Source of the DNA: JAEUNX01 sp034004685 | Lineage (GTDB): Bacteria; Pseudomonadota; Gammaproteobacteria; Burkholderiales; Rhodocyclaceae | NCBI GenBank assembly: GCA_034004685.1 | Contig: JAVEWG010000012.1 | Location: 1-64,000 of the forward strand | DNA: 64,000 bases | Reading direction: 5' to 3' | Part shown: positions 34,133 through 42,834 of the stretch, one piece after another | Numbering within the stretch: the first letter of the stretch is position 1 | Layout of the letters: each line of letters begins with the position of its first letter | The notes under the pieces: generated by a model | Seen by the model: only the letters and a program-made list of their open reading frames with translations | What the model was told of the DNA's origin: nothing | The model's database searches: none | Made by a program: the position numbers and the translations under genes

Positions 34133-35116
34133 TTACGGCTTCAGCTGGGCCGGCCAGGGCTGGCTGGCATCCAGCCGCAGCACCGCCACCCCGGCCATCC
34201 CGGGCTTGATGCGTTCGGCGTTGGCCGCCAGCCACTGGGGCTCCACCCGCAGCTTGACCCGGAACATGAGCTTGTCCCGCTCGCTGCGGGTCTCCACCTC
34301 CCGAGGGGTGAACTGGGCCTTGTCGGCCACGAAGCTCACCCGGGCCGGAATCGCCTCGCCGCCCCAGGCATCGGGCAGGATGCGGGCCTCGCCGCCGATC
34401 TCCACCTTACCCGCCTGCTGGGAGGCCACGAACACCGTCATGAATACGTCGGACAGGTCCACCAGGGTGGCCACCTTGCCGCCGGCCCCCACCACCTCCC
34501 CCGGCTCCACCAGGCGATAGAGCACCCGGCCGGCAATGGGGGCCTTGAGGTCCCCATCGGCCAGCAGGGTGGCCACCCGGTTTTCCGCCGCCTCGGCGGC
34601 CAGCTTGGCGGAGCGGCTGCTCTCCACCTTGGCCTGGGCGGTCTTCAACCCGGCCCGGGCTGCCGCCACCGCCGCCCGGTCCCCGTCCAGCCGCTGGGCG
34701 GACAGGAAACGCCGGGCCACCAGTTCCTCGGTACGGGCCAAAGTGGCCTGGGCCAGAACCAGATCACTCCGGGCCCGGGCCACCCCGGCCTCGGATTCGG
34801 CGATGCCGTCGGCGGCCTTTCTCACCTCGGCCCGGGCCTGGGCCAGCTGGGCCTGAAGATCGGCGGTATCCAGGCGAGCCACCACGGCCCCCTGCTCCAC
34901 CCGGTCCCCCTCCCGGGCCAGCATCTCGGTCACCCTGCCGGCCAGTTTGCTGGCGACGTCCGCCTCGGTGGCCTCCACCCGGCCGTTGCCGGACACGAAA
35001 CCCGCCGGCAGGCCCGCCGGGCCCCGGCCCCACAGCCACCAGGCCCCCACCGCCAGCACCACGATCAATGCCAGCAACACCCCCCGCCACAATTTGACCC
35101 GCGAAATCATCATCAC
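34133..35116 (-). CDS. HlyD-family membrane-fusion protein (YbhG-like)
   Basis: A 327-residue periplasmic adaptor: an N-terminal anchor helix (about 8-30), split biotinyl-lipoyl domain, a coiled-coil hairpin rich in Ala/Arg/Glu (about 75-170), and a beta-barrel with LVDLSDVFMTVFV. First gene of the operon HlyD - ABC fusion - permease - TetR - queF. The gap upstream (after 35,116) contains AT-rich sequence suitable for a promoter. Confidence 0.92.
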   Translation of the reverse strand: MMMISRVKLWRGVLLALIVVLAVGAWWLWGRGPAGLPAGFVSGNGRVEATEADVASKLAGRVTEMLAREGDRVEQGAVVARLDTADLQAQLAQARAEVRKAADGIAESEAGVARARSDLVLAQATLARTEELVARRFLSAQRLDGDRAAVAAARAGLKTAQAKVESSRSAKLAAEAAENRVATLLADGDLKAPIAGRVLYRLVEPGEVVGAGGKVATLVDLSDVFMTVFVASQQAGKVEIGGEARILPDAWGGEAIPARVSFVADKAQFTPREVETRSERDKLMFRVKLRVEPQWLAANAERIKPGMAGVAVLRLDASQPWPAQLKP

Positions 35117-35359
35117 CCTCTCAAGACCGTAGCCACACTTTTATTCTGGCACCGCAACATTATAGTCATTTGATTAATTCATCCGAATGACTCCATTGAC
35201 GCCGATCAAGCCAGGGCGGGAAAACCCGGAGTCGCCCGGGTAGGCACGCAAGTGCCAAGGTGGGCGGCATCCCTTCACAACCACGACATCAACACCACCC
35301 CTGGAATCCGACGGAGGCTCGAATCGCGGATACTTCCCTCTGGACAAGACGGTTAGGCC

Positions 35360-35670
35360 GGTTTCGATTCCTGTTGTCGATGACTCCCCGTTGGCCCACA
35401 AGATGTTGATCAAGGTGCGGCCACCAGACCGGGAATCGAGATCAGGCAAGCCGCCAGGGCGGTCGAAGCCTTGGCGGCCGACCGGGCCGTGGATGTGATG
35501 TCTCCATCTGACCATGCCGGAAATGGACGGATACGAGGCGCTCCAGACCCTTCGCAGTGAAGATCTGAACAGCCTCGTCATCGTCGTGTCGGCGGACATT
35601 CAACCCAAGGCTCGGACGCGGGGGTGCGAACTGGGCGCCATCGCCTTCATCTAGAAGCCGGTGGATGCGC
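35360..35670 (+). pseudogene. Decayed response-regulator receiver domain
   Basis: Fragments in different frames read PVVDDSPLAHKMLIK, then LTMPEMDGYEALQTLR, then LVIVVSADIQPKAR and ELGAIAFI-stop-KPVDA. These are successive parts of one CheY-like receiver (DD acidic pair, phospho-Asp region, S/T position and the KP loop), broken by frameshifts and by a TAG in place of the first Lys codon. The remainder of 35,117-35,710 has no gene. Confidence 0.8.
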
Positions 35671-35710
35671 GGACCCGCAGCGTGGGTCCCGGCAAGGATT
35701 CGGCGCTCTG

Positions 35711-35929
35711 CTAACCGCCCCCGCCCCCACAGGCGCAGCCCCGCCACTGGGCCATGTCCGCCAGGGGCGCCAACACCTCCTCGGGGCTCAGGCCCTGCTC
35801 ATAGGCCTCCCGATGCCCCCCGGGGGCGGTGCACACCGCCCAGGACAAATCCCGCTCAGCCGCCAGCTCGGCCAGCTTGGCCAGCCAGGCTTCATGGGAA
35901 AGGCTTGAGCTTTGGGAAACGGCTGACAT
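35711..35929 (-). CDS. Small hypothetical protein with C-terminal CxC-polyGly
   Basis: A 72-residue protein starting MSAVSQSSSLSHEAW and ending WRGCACGGGGG. GGAG lies 8 bp upstream of the ATG. The middle is a soluble helical segment (AWLAKLAELAAERDLSWAV, given in part). No family recognised; the Cys pair could bind metal. Confidence 0.55.
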   Translation of the reverse strand: MSAVSQSSSLSHEAWLAKLAELAAERDLSWAVCTAPGGHREAYEQGLSPEEVLAPLADMAQWRGCACGGGGG

Positions 35930-36168
35930 GGGTGATCTCCGTGGCGAGGGTTCAGGTGGTAGCAGCAGGTTGGCGCCAAGGCTCCGGGGCCGGCCCCGCC
36001 CAATTTGCCCCACCCTTCCCAGCCTGTCCATAAGCACCCGGCAATTCCACCCCCCTATCCACGCCAGGCTTGATTGTCACGAGGGCCACCTATCATGAAG
36101 AGACGGGGTCCCCCTCCCAAGCCGTCGGCAGCGTCGGCGCCCCGCCCCGCTTCAAATAGGAGATCCTC

Positions 36169-36645
36169 ATGACCAAGGCCGCCCCCATTCCCCCTGACAT
36201 GCACACCCTCACCCCCCACCTGGTCTGCCGCAACGCTGCCCAGGCCATCGATTTTTACGTTCGCGCCTTCGGCGCCGTGGAGTGCTTCCGCCTGCCCGGC
36301 CCGGACGGCCGGCTGATGCACGCCCAGGTCATCATCGGCGACTCGCCGGTGATGCTGGTGGACGAATTCCCCGAACAGGGCTGCGCCAACAGCCCCCAAT
36401 CCTTAAAGGGCTCACCGGTGACCCTCCATCTCTACGTGGCGGACGCCGACGCCACTATGGCCCGGGCGGAAGCCGCCGGCGCCAAGGTGATCATGGCGGC
36501 GGCCGACATGTTCTGGGGCGACCGCTACGGCCGTCTGGAAGACCCCTTCGGCCACCAATGGGCCGTGGCAACCCACGTGCGGGACCTGACCCCCGAGGAA
36601 ATCTCCGCCGCCGCGGCTCAGGCCTTTGCCGGCAAGCCGGCCTGA
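36169..36645 (+). CDS. VOC-superfamily (PhnB/glyoxalase-like) protein
   Basis: A 158-residue protein with the PhnB-like pattern: TPHLVCRNAAQAIDFYVRAFG, GDSPVMLVDEFPE, VTLHLYVADADA and the C-terminal WGDRYGRLEDPFGHQWAVATH (each a part of the motif). RBS AGGAG before ATG. Members bind small molecules or metals; function unknown. Stands alone. Confidence 0.88.
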   Translation: MTKAAPIPPDMHTLTPHLVCRNAAQAIDFYVRAFGAVECFRLPGPDGRLMHAQVIIGDSPVMLVDEFPEQGCANSPQSLKGSPVTLHLYVADADATMARAEAAGAKVIMAAADMFWGDRYGRLEDPFGHQWAVATHVRDLTPEEISAAAAQAFAGKPA

Positions 36646-37280
36646 GTAACCCTCCTGGAACGCTACGCCCACCCCTTTTTGTCCTGCTGCCAAGAGGCCC
36701 TGGTCACCCACTACGAAAACACCACACCCATTCAATTCCGCCTGCTCACCCCGAGGACGGAGCGACCATGGGGGAATTCGGCGCCCTGAGGTCCCTGAAG
36801 CGTTTTCCGATCCGGAAGAAGGCCGGCCGCACGGCGCTGGCGGCCCGCATCATCCGAGTACCTGGATTTCCACCATCCCGGCGCGGTGCGCCTGATCCCC
36901 CGTCCCCCAGCACGCGCCCAAACACCATCCATCCAGGGTGCGCCCCCTCTGGATTTCCTCGCCCCTGACGGACAGGCGGACCTTCTGCAACACCCAGGAT
37001 TCGGCGCGGCTCACGGCGAAGCATTCCCCGGCCGGAAAGCCCCACCCCCTTCGAAAGCGAACCCTTTGGAAGCGGCGTAAACCAGATGGACCGGCACTTG
37101 GACGGCGGTGGCCGCGCTCGCGACCAGCGTCGCCGTGGCCAGACGCGCCTTGCCAATACGCAGGTCCATGGCCCTCCACCCATGCCCTTTGACACAACCC
37201 GCAGCCCGGGCCCGGCGATGACCCTACAATAGCAAAATGGCATAGAGATCCCGCCCTTCCCGACCCACCACCCAAGGAGA
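36646..37280. other. Gene-poor gap of about 635 bp
   Basis: No convincing gene. Two weak candidates were seen: a 66-codon plus-strand frame at 36768-36968 with a good GGAG site but low-complexity, Arg/Pro-rich product, and a 52-codon minus-strand frame at 37011-37169 with a hydrophobic N-terminus (LATATLVASAATAV). The stretch may contain gene remnants. Confidence 0.4.
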
Positions 37281-38366
37281 ATGACCGTGAGACGGCTCGT
37301 CATGTGCTTCGACGGCACCTGGAACCAAGTCAAGGATCAGACCAATGTATCCCGCATCCACGCGGCGATAGCCGCCATCCCCGAACAGGCTGGTGCCCCC
37401 GTTCCCCAACTCAAATACTACGACGAGGGGGTGGGCACCCACCTGGGTAGCAAGATCAGCGGTGGCATGGTGGGCGCGGGGCTGACCCGGAACATTCAGG
37501 AGGGCTACGCATGGCTGATCCAACACTGGCAGCCGGAAGACCAGCTATTCCTGTTCGGTTTCAGTCGGGGGGCCTTCACAGCCCGCAGCCTGGCGGGACT
37601 GATCGGCGCCTGCGGCATCCTCAAGGAACGAGACCCGGACCGAAACGCCCGAGTGCGCAAGGCGGACGCACTCCTGCAGGCCGCCCAGATCACCGAACTC
37701 TATAAACTCAGCCACAAGCGAGGTAGCGACCCTTTCGATGACCTGGGAGACAAGACCCGCCCGACGCGCATCCATTTCATCGGCGTTTGGGACACTGTGG
37801 GCGCCCTGGGTGTGCCCCTCCTCAACCTGAGTTACGCCGAGGATTTCCACGACACCGAACTGGGAGACAAGGTAGACCACGCCTATCATGCCCTGGCCAT
37901 CGACGAGCACCGCAAGGACTACCAGGCCACGCTATGGACCCGCATCCCCGATCCGGCCCGCCAGCAGGTGGAGCAACGCTGGTTCCCCGGCGCCCATGCC
38001 AACGTTGGGGGCGGCTATGAAGACGATCTGCTACCCGAGCCGCCACTGGCCTGGATTGCCCAAAAGGCCCACGACTGCGGCCTGCACATCTCGAACGAGC
38101 TGATCCGCCTGGACGGCAACGAATACCGTTCCCCGGTACGGGACTCCTTCGCCGAATTTGGCCTCGGGCTCTACCAGTGGGTCAAGCTCAAGCAGCCCTA
38201 CTTCCGCCCCATCGGTGAAACCGTCAATGAAACCGTGGATGAAACCGCCCTCAAAAAATGGGCGGCGGAAATCGACTACCGTCCGGTGAACCTGGCCCAT
38301 GCCACCCCCCGGGTTGCCCTACCCGGAGTGGGCGTTGCCCGGGGCTCCCTGACATCTCCAGCCTGA
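37281..38366 (+). CDS. DUF2235 alpha/beta-hydrolase-like protein
   Basis: A 361-residue DUF2235 protein. It opens with RLVMCFDGTWNQ, has the nucleophile elbow GFSRGAF (GxSxG), the acid in FIGVWDTVGALG and the His in FPGAHANVGGGY, so the Ser-Asp-His triad is complete. This fold is shared with Tle1-type phospholipase effectors of type VI secretion, but no secretion genes or signal peptide are nearby. Followed after 29 bp by a membrane protein with a strong RBS, forming a two-gene unit. Confidence 0.88.
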   Translation: MTVRRLVMCFDGTWNQVKDQTNVSRIHAAIAAIPEQAGAPVPQLKYYDEGVGTHLGSKISGGMVGAGLTRNIQEGYAWLIQHWQPEDQLFLFGFSRGAFTARSLAGLIGACGILKERDPDRNARVRKADALLQAAQITELYKLSHKRGSDPFDDLGDKTRPTRIHFIGVWDTVGALGVPLLNLSYAEDFHDTELGDKVDHAYHALAIDEHRKDYQATLWTRIPDPARQQVEQRWFPGAHANVGGGYEDDLLPEPPLAWIAQKAHDCGLHISNELIRLDGNEYRSPVRDSFAEFGLGLYQWVKLKQPYFRPIGETVNETVDETALKKWAAEIDYRPVNLAHATPRVALPGVGVARGSLTSPA

Positions 38367-38395
38367 CCCCGCCCAGACCAGCACAGGAGGTTTTC

Positions 38396-39343
38396 ATGAA
38401 TACCCTGCTCGACGTGGCCATCGGCCTGGCCCTGATTTTCTTTCTGGCGTCCATGCTGTGTTCCAGCATCCAGGAAATCCTGGCTCGCGCCTGTTCGTCT
38501 CGAGGCAAGCTCATGCGGGAAGGGCTGAACAGCCTGGTGCCCGACCGTTGGCTATACCTGCGTCTCATCAACCATCCCATGGTCTCCAGCCTCTATCGCG
38601 GTCAACCCGGCAAGGGCAGCCCTCCCTCCTACTTACCCGCCCGCAACTTCACCCTCGCTCTCGCCGACGCCCTGCTCCTGCGCCACCGGCTGAACGGCGC
38701 CGAAAACCGCCCCCTTACCCTGGATTCCCTGCGGCTGGCGGTGCGCCATGCAAGATCCAAGGATCTGGCCATCGGCCATAGTCTCCTGCCCATCCTTGAA
38801 GCGGCCCCCGACTTGGAGAGCGCCCTGGCCCAGCTGGACACTTGGTTCGACACTGCCATGGATCGGGTCACCGGCTGGTACAAGGCCAACGCCCAGAAGA
38901 TGCTGTTCTTCATCGCGCTGGTGTTGGCGGTGGCCTTCAACATCGATACCCTGCGGATCGCCACCACCCTCAGCCATTCCCCCGCGCAACGTACCCAGAT
39001 CCTGGCCACGGCCATCGCCCTGACCGACCAGGGCCAGGCCGCCACGCCACCCACCATCGATCCCAAGGCCGAGCTGAAGGCTCTGGCCGCCACAGGCCTG
39101 CCCATCGGCTACACCTGCCTCGCCCCCAAACCCCAAGCCAGCGGGCTAAAGGACAAGGCAAACTGGCTGCAAGACTGCTGGACCACCACCCTCTCCACTG
39201 ATCGGGCCAGCCTGGCCCTCAGCATTCTGGGCTGGCTCCTCACCGCCCTGGCCACCAGCCTGGGCGCCCCCTTCTGGTTCGACGCCATGAAACGGCTGGT
39301 GAACTTGCGCAGCGCGGGGCCCAAACCGGGGAAGGCGAGCTAA
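38396..39343 (+). CDS. Membrane protein paired with the DUF2235 hydrolase
   Basis: A 315-residue protein starting at ATG 38396 after AGGAGG. Membrane segments at about 5-25, 168-185 and 270-292; the long loop (30-165) is soluble. No enzymatic motif recognised. The tight pairing suggests that it anchors, regulates or neutralises the hydrolase. Confidence 0.75.
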   Translation: MNTLLDVAIGLALIFFLASMLCSSIQEILARACSSRGKLMREGLNSLVPDRWLYLRLINHPMVSSLYRGQPGKGSPPSYLPARNFTLALADALLLRHRLNGAENRPLTLDSLRLAVRHARSKDLAIGHSLLPILEAAPDLESALAQLDTWFDTAMDRVTGWYKANAQKMLFFIALVLAVAFNIDTLRIATTLSHSPAQRTQILATAIALTDQGQAATPPTIDPKAELKALAATGLPIGYTCLAPKPQASGLKDKANWLQDCWTTTLSTDRASLALSILGWLLTALATSLGAPFWFDAMKRLVNLRSAGPKPGKAS

Positions 39344-39624
39344 CGGAAACTTGGGCGGGGACCAGCGTCCTGGCACTGCAGCCCATCAGGACACTGGGCG
39401 GCACTCGGTCGAGGTGAACCACGGCTTCCCGGCAGAGGACGGCGGGATCGGGACCGGCGGGGCGTAAAAGTCCCCGACCAAAGCATGGGCCGATGCCCTC
39501 GCCGGGCAAATAGCCCGGGCTGGACGAACCGGACACCAGCTTTTACACCACGCCATCGAAACTCCGGCTATGTTGATGAACGGGACGCTTCACCCCGTTT
39601 TCCCACCCATCCAGGAGATCCATC

Positions 39625-40146
39625 ATGCCCCGCAAGACCTTCGCCGCCGCCCTGATCCTGGCAAGCCTGACCAGCCCCCCCGTCCTGGCGGACAAACCCG
39701 ACTGGGCCGGCGGCGGCAGGCACGACAAGGCGGACAGGGGTGGCCCAGGCGGGCGGGATGACTACCGGGAACCCCGCCACGACCCGGGCAACCGGGATGA
39801 GCGCCGGCGCGACGGCCCCGGCCCGGGCATCTCTCTGCACTTCGGCGACCACCAGCGTGGCATCGCCCGCCGCTATTATCACAACGAATTTTCCCGGGGC
39901 CACTGTCCGCCGGGGCTCGCCAAGAAGGGCAATGGCTGCCTGCCCCCGGGCCAGGCCAGGCGGTGGACCCGGGGCCGCCCCCTGCCCCGGGACGTGGTCT
40001 ATTACGACCTGCCCCCCGCCCTGGTGGTGGAACTGGGCGTCCCGCCCGCCGGCCACCGCTACGTGCGGGTGGCCTCCGACATCCTGCTGATCGCTATCGG
40101 CACCAGCATGGTGGTAGACGCCATCGAGGACCTCAACAGCCGATAA
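39625..40146 (+). CDS. Periplasmic CigR/RcnB-like protein
   Basis: A 173-residue protein with a signal peptide (cleavage likely after VLADK region, about residue 22), a long Gly/Arg/Asp-rich linker (25-75) and a conserved C-terminal part CPPGLAKKGNGCLPPG ... YVRVASDILLIAIGTSMVVDAI (partial). This matches the anti-virulence CigR/RcnB-type family; role unclear. The gap before it (39,344-39,624) has no gene. Confidence 0.8.
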   Translation: MPRKTFAAALILASLTSPPVLADKPDWAGGGRHDKADRGGPGGRDDYREPRHDPGNRDERRRDGPGPGISLHFGDHQRGIARRYYHNEFSRGHCPPGLAKKGNGCLPPGQARRWTRGRPLPRDVVYYDLPPALVVELGVPPAGHRYVRVASDILLIAIGTSMVVDAIEDLNSR

Positions 40147-40271
40147 GCCCCCCATCGAGATAGCCGCTATCAACCGGGGCATGCCAAATCGGTAAATTCT
40201 CACGCCGGATGGCAATCCGGGGAATTTACCCTTGTCAACGCAACCATCGGCAGGTCTAATTTCAAATAGCC

Positions 40272-40670
40272 ATGCTAGGGAGTCAACAATTCCCTGGCAT
40301 TGAGGCTATTCGCGGCCATGGACCTGACCACATGCAAAAGCTCGTGCGCCACCACACCCTCCGAGCCACCCTCGGAGAGTTCGTTTTACCCCCCATCGAC
40401 GATGGCCTGGTGTTGGGGCGCCTTTCCCCGATTGGCCATGTGGCCATCGGCAAGGCCTTGAGCCTCTTGACGACCACCGCCTTCGAGCACCTTCAGGTGG
40501 AAGATGACGTCATCAGCGACATCCTGGTGCGCAGCGCGATCTTGCGCAAGATTCCCGCCGAGGGTCTGGTGGAATTCGTCCTGGATCACGTCAAGCCCCT
40601 GATGGGATCCGATGAAATCATCCACCTCAACCTGGACGTGCAGGTAACCCTGGAAGCGGGCAAGCGATGA
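40272..40670 (+). CDS. Hypothetical protein coupled to the GGDEF-EAL gene
   Basis: A 132-residue soluble protein; a later ATG at 40332 (MQKLVRHHTL) is another possible start. Its stop overlaps the next start (ATGA), so it is translationally coupled to the cyclic-di-GMP protein. Contains DDVISDILVRSAILRKIP and a C-terminal IIHLNLDVQVTLE. No family recognised; a partner or sensor for the downstream enzyme is plausible. Confidence 0.7.
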   Translation: MLGSQQFPGIEAIRGHGPDHMQKLVRHHTLRATLGEFVLPPIDDGLVLGRLSPIGHVAIGKALSLLTTTAFEHLQVEDDVISDILVRSAILRKIPAEGLVEFVLDHVKPLMGSDEIIHLNLDVQVTLEAGKR

Positions 40671-42817
40671 ACAGGCCGCTGAGAGTAGGGGACTGCCTGT
40701 GCGACCGCATGGCGAGGGTCAATGCCCTGCAGCGTTACCGGGATGTGATTCAGGAAGGGGGCTCGCCCCCGAAGGTTTTCGCGGTCATGGATGATGACCA
40801 CGGTTTTCTTGGCTTGGTGGATGAACGGCAGGCAGCCCTTTTTCCGACCCGGATATTCGCCGATCTGATGGTCCGCCGCGTGCCGGCGCCCATCCTGGCG
40901 ACCGACTCCCTGGAAGAGGCCCTGTCGCGGCTGGAGCAGGACAAACTCGATCATCTGGCGGTGATTGGGGAGGACGGCCGCTTTGTCGGGGCCATATCCC
41001 AGTGGAGCCTGATCGCGGGCCTTTTGAGGGCGGAGCGGGCCACCCTGAAGGACCGGGAGTCCCTCATCCGCCGGCTGGAAGACGAAATCGACCACCACCG
41101 TATCGCCGCCTCGGTTTTCGATACGACCAGCGAAGGCATTCTGGTGACCGATGCCAACGGAATCATCCTGCTGGTGAATCGCGCCTTTGAAAATGTGACC
41201 GGCTATGGCCTGGCCGATGTACGCGGCCATACGCCAGCCATTTTGAATTCCGGCATTCACGATGCCGATTTCTATGCCAAGTTTTACTTAGACCTCCGGG
41301 AGCAAGGCGCCTGGCAAGGCGAAATCTGGAACAGGCGCAAGAACGGCGAGACCTATCCCGAATGGTTGCACGTCAATGCCGTGCGGGATGACGATGGGTG
41401 CGTGACCCATTTTGTCGGGATTTTTTCCGACATCAGCATGCACAAGGAAGTCCAGCAGCGGCTGCACCGCCTGGCCTATTTCGACGCCCTGACCGGCCTG
41501 CCCAATCGCCTGTTGTTCCTGGATCGGCTGGAACGCACGATTGCCCGCTGCCAGCGCGGCGGCAAGGGGTTTGCCTTGTTGTTCCTGGATCTGGACCGGT
41601 TCAAGACCATCAACGATTCCCTGGGCCATGGTTTTGGCGACCAGGTGCTGGCGGGCGCCGCGGCGGTGATGCAGGACACCATTCGGAGCGCCGACACCCT
41701 GGCCCGACTAAGTGGCGACGAGTTCACCATCATCATTGAGGACGGCAGCAACGACTGGGCAGCGGAGGCGGTCGCACGCAAGTTGATCGCGGCTTTGAAC
41801 CGGCCCATGGCAATTACCGGCCGCGAGGTGTTTGTTTCGGCCAGTATCGGCATCAGCCGTTTCCCGGACGATGGGGGGGACACGGAAACGCTCTTGAAGA
41901 GCGCCGACATCGCCATGTACCAGGCCAAGGAAAGCGGGCGTTCGACATTCCGCTTCTTCAAGCCGGAAATGAACGTCCAGCTCCATGAGCGGCTGGATCT
42001 GGAGGAAGGTATCCGCCATGGCCTGGAGACGGATCAATTCTGGTTGGCCTATCAGCCCCAGATCCGTCTTGCCGACGGCCAGGTTTCCGGCGTTGAGGTG
42101 CTGCTGCGGTGGCGGCATCCTGCCTTGGGTGAAATTCCGCCGGCCAAGTTCATCCCCATCGCCGAGGACAGCGGCCTGATTCACAGTCTGGGGAGTTGGG
42201 TGTTGAAACAGGTAGAGACCCGTATCGCCGAGTTCGGCATGGAGGATGACGGGGAAAAATTCCGCGTGGCCATCAACTTTTCTCCGGTCCAGCTGGCCGA
42301 AACGGTGATGCGGGATATCGGCGAGGCGGCCCTGCGTTGCCCCCCTTCGGTGGTCCTGGAACTGGAGATCACCGAAAGCACCTTGATGACCAGCGACAAG
42401 TTCACCCTGGGCTTCTTCGAAGCCCTGGGCCAATCGGGGATACAGGTCTCGGTGGATGATTTTGGCACTGGCTATTCCAATCTGGCCAACCTGAAGCATC
42501 TCCCCATCCAGCGCCTCAAGATCGACCGATCCTTCGTGCAGGACATGGAAGGCGATCACGCCAGCCGCCAGATTGTCACCGCCATCATCAGCATCGCCCA
42601 CAGCCTGGGCATGACCGTGGTTGCCGAAGGGGTGGAAACGCCCGGTCAGGCACGAATCCTGACCGACCTGGGTTGCGATGAAGTGCAAGGCTATTTGTAC
42701 TGCCGGCCGGTCTCCCTGGATCAATTCCGCAGCTTCATGAAGGACCACCGGCGGATCATTCCGGACTGGCCTTCTCCGGCGGGGCCGTGTGATTGCAATA
42801 GCACCTCGCACCCGTAA
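40667..42817 (+). CDS. CBS-PAS-GGDEF-EAL cyclic-di-GMP signalling protein
   Basis: A 716-residue cytoplasmic protein. A CBS-like pair (about 1-125), PAS/PAC (about 145-265), GGDEF (about 275-435) and EAL (about 455-700). The GGDEF signature reads SGDEF near 348, which some active cyclases also have. The EAL motif reads EVLLRWRHP near 475, with DDFGTGYSNL, LKIDRSFV and VAEGVET all present, so phosphodiesterase activity is likely although Ala of EAL is Val. No membrane helices. Confidence 0.93.
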   Translation: MNRPLRVGDCLCDRMARVNALQRYRDVIQEGGSPPKVFAVMDDDHGFLGLVDERQAALFPTRIFADLMVRRVPAPILATDSLEEALSRLEQDKLDHLAVIGEDGRFVGAISQWSLIAGLLRAERATLKDRESLIRRLEDEIDHHRIAASVFDTTSEGILVTDANGIILLVNRAFENVTGYGLADVRGHTPAILNSGIHDADFYAKFYLDLREQGAWQGEIWNRRKNGETYPEWLHVNAVRDDDGCVTHFVGIFSDISMHKEVQQRLHRLAYFDALTGLPNRLLFLDRLERTIARCQRGGKGFALLFLDLDRFKTINDSLGHGFGDQVLAGAAAVMQDTIRSADTLARLSGDEFTIIIEDGSNDWAAEAVARKLIAALNRPMAITGREVFVSASIGISRFPDDGGDTETLLKSADIAMYQAKESGRSTFRFFKPEMNVQLHERLDLEEGIRHGLETDQFWLAYQPQIRLADGQVSGVEVLLRWRHPALGEIPPAKFIPIAEDSGLIHSLGSWVLKQVETRIAEFGMEDDGEKFRVAINFSPVQLAETVMRDIGEAALRCPPSVVLELEITESTLMTSDKFTLGFFEALGQSGIQVSVDDFGTGYSNLANLKHLPIQRLKIDRSFVQDMEGDHASRQIVTAIISIAHSLGMTVVAEGVETPGQARILTDLGCDEVQGYLYCRPVSLDQFRSFMKDHRRIIPDWPSPAGPCDCNSTSHP

Positions 42818-42834
42818 CCAGCGATTGGGCCAGG

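Noticed and set aside
31993..34209. 738-codon plus-strand ORF opposite the ABC fusion gene
   Set aside because: Antisense shadow without domains; the minus-strand gene has two full ATPase domains and a permease.
36850..37275. 141-codon minus-strand ORF in the gene-poor gap
   Set aside because: No recognisable domain, no good RBS, and composition typical of random GC-rich frames.
41706..41720. SGDEF as evidence of an inactive cyclase
   Set aside because: Ser at the first position is compatible with activity in some cyclases, so inactivation cannot be claimed.
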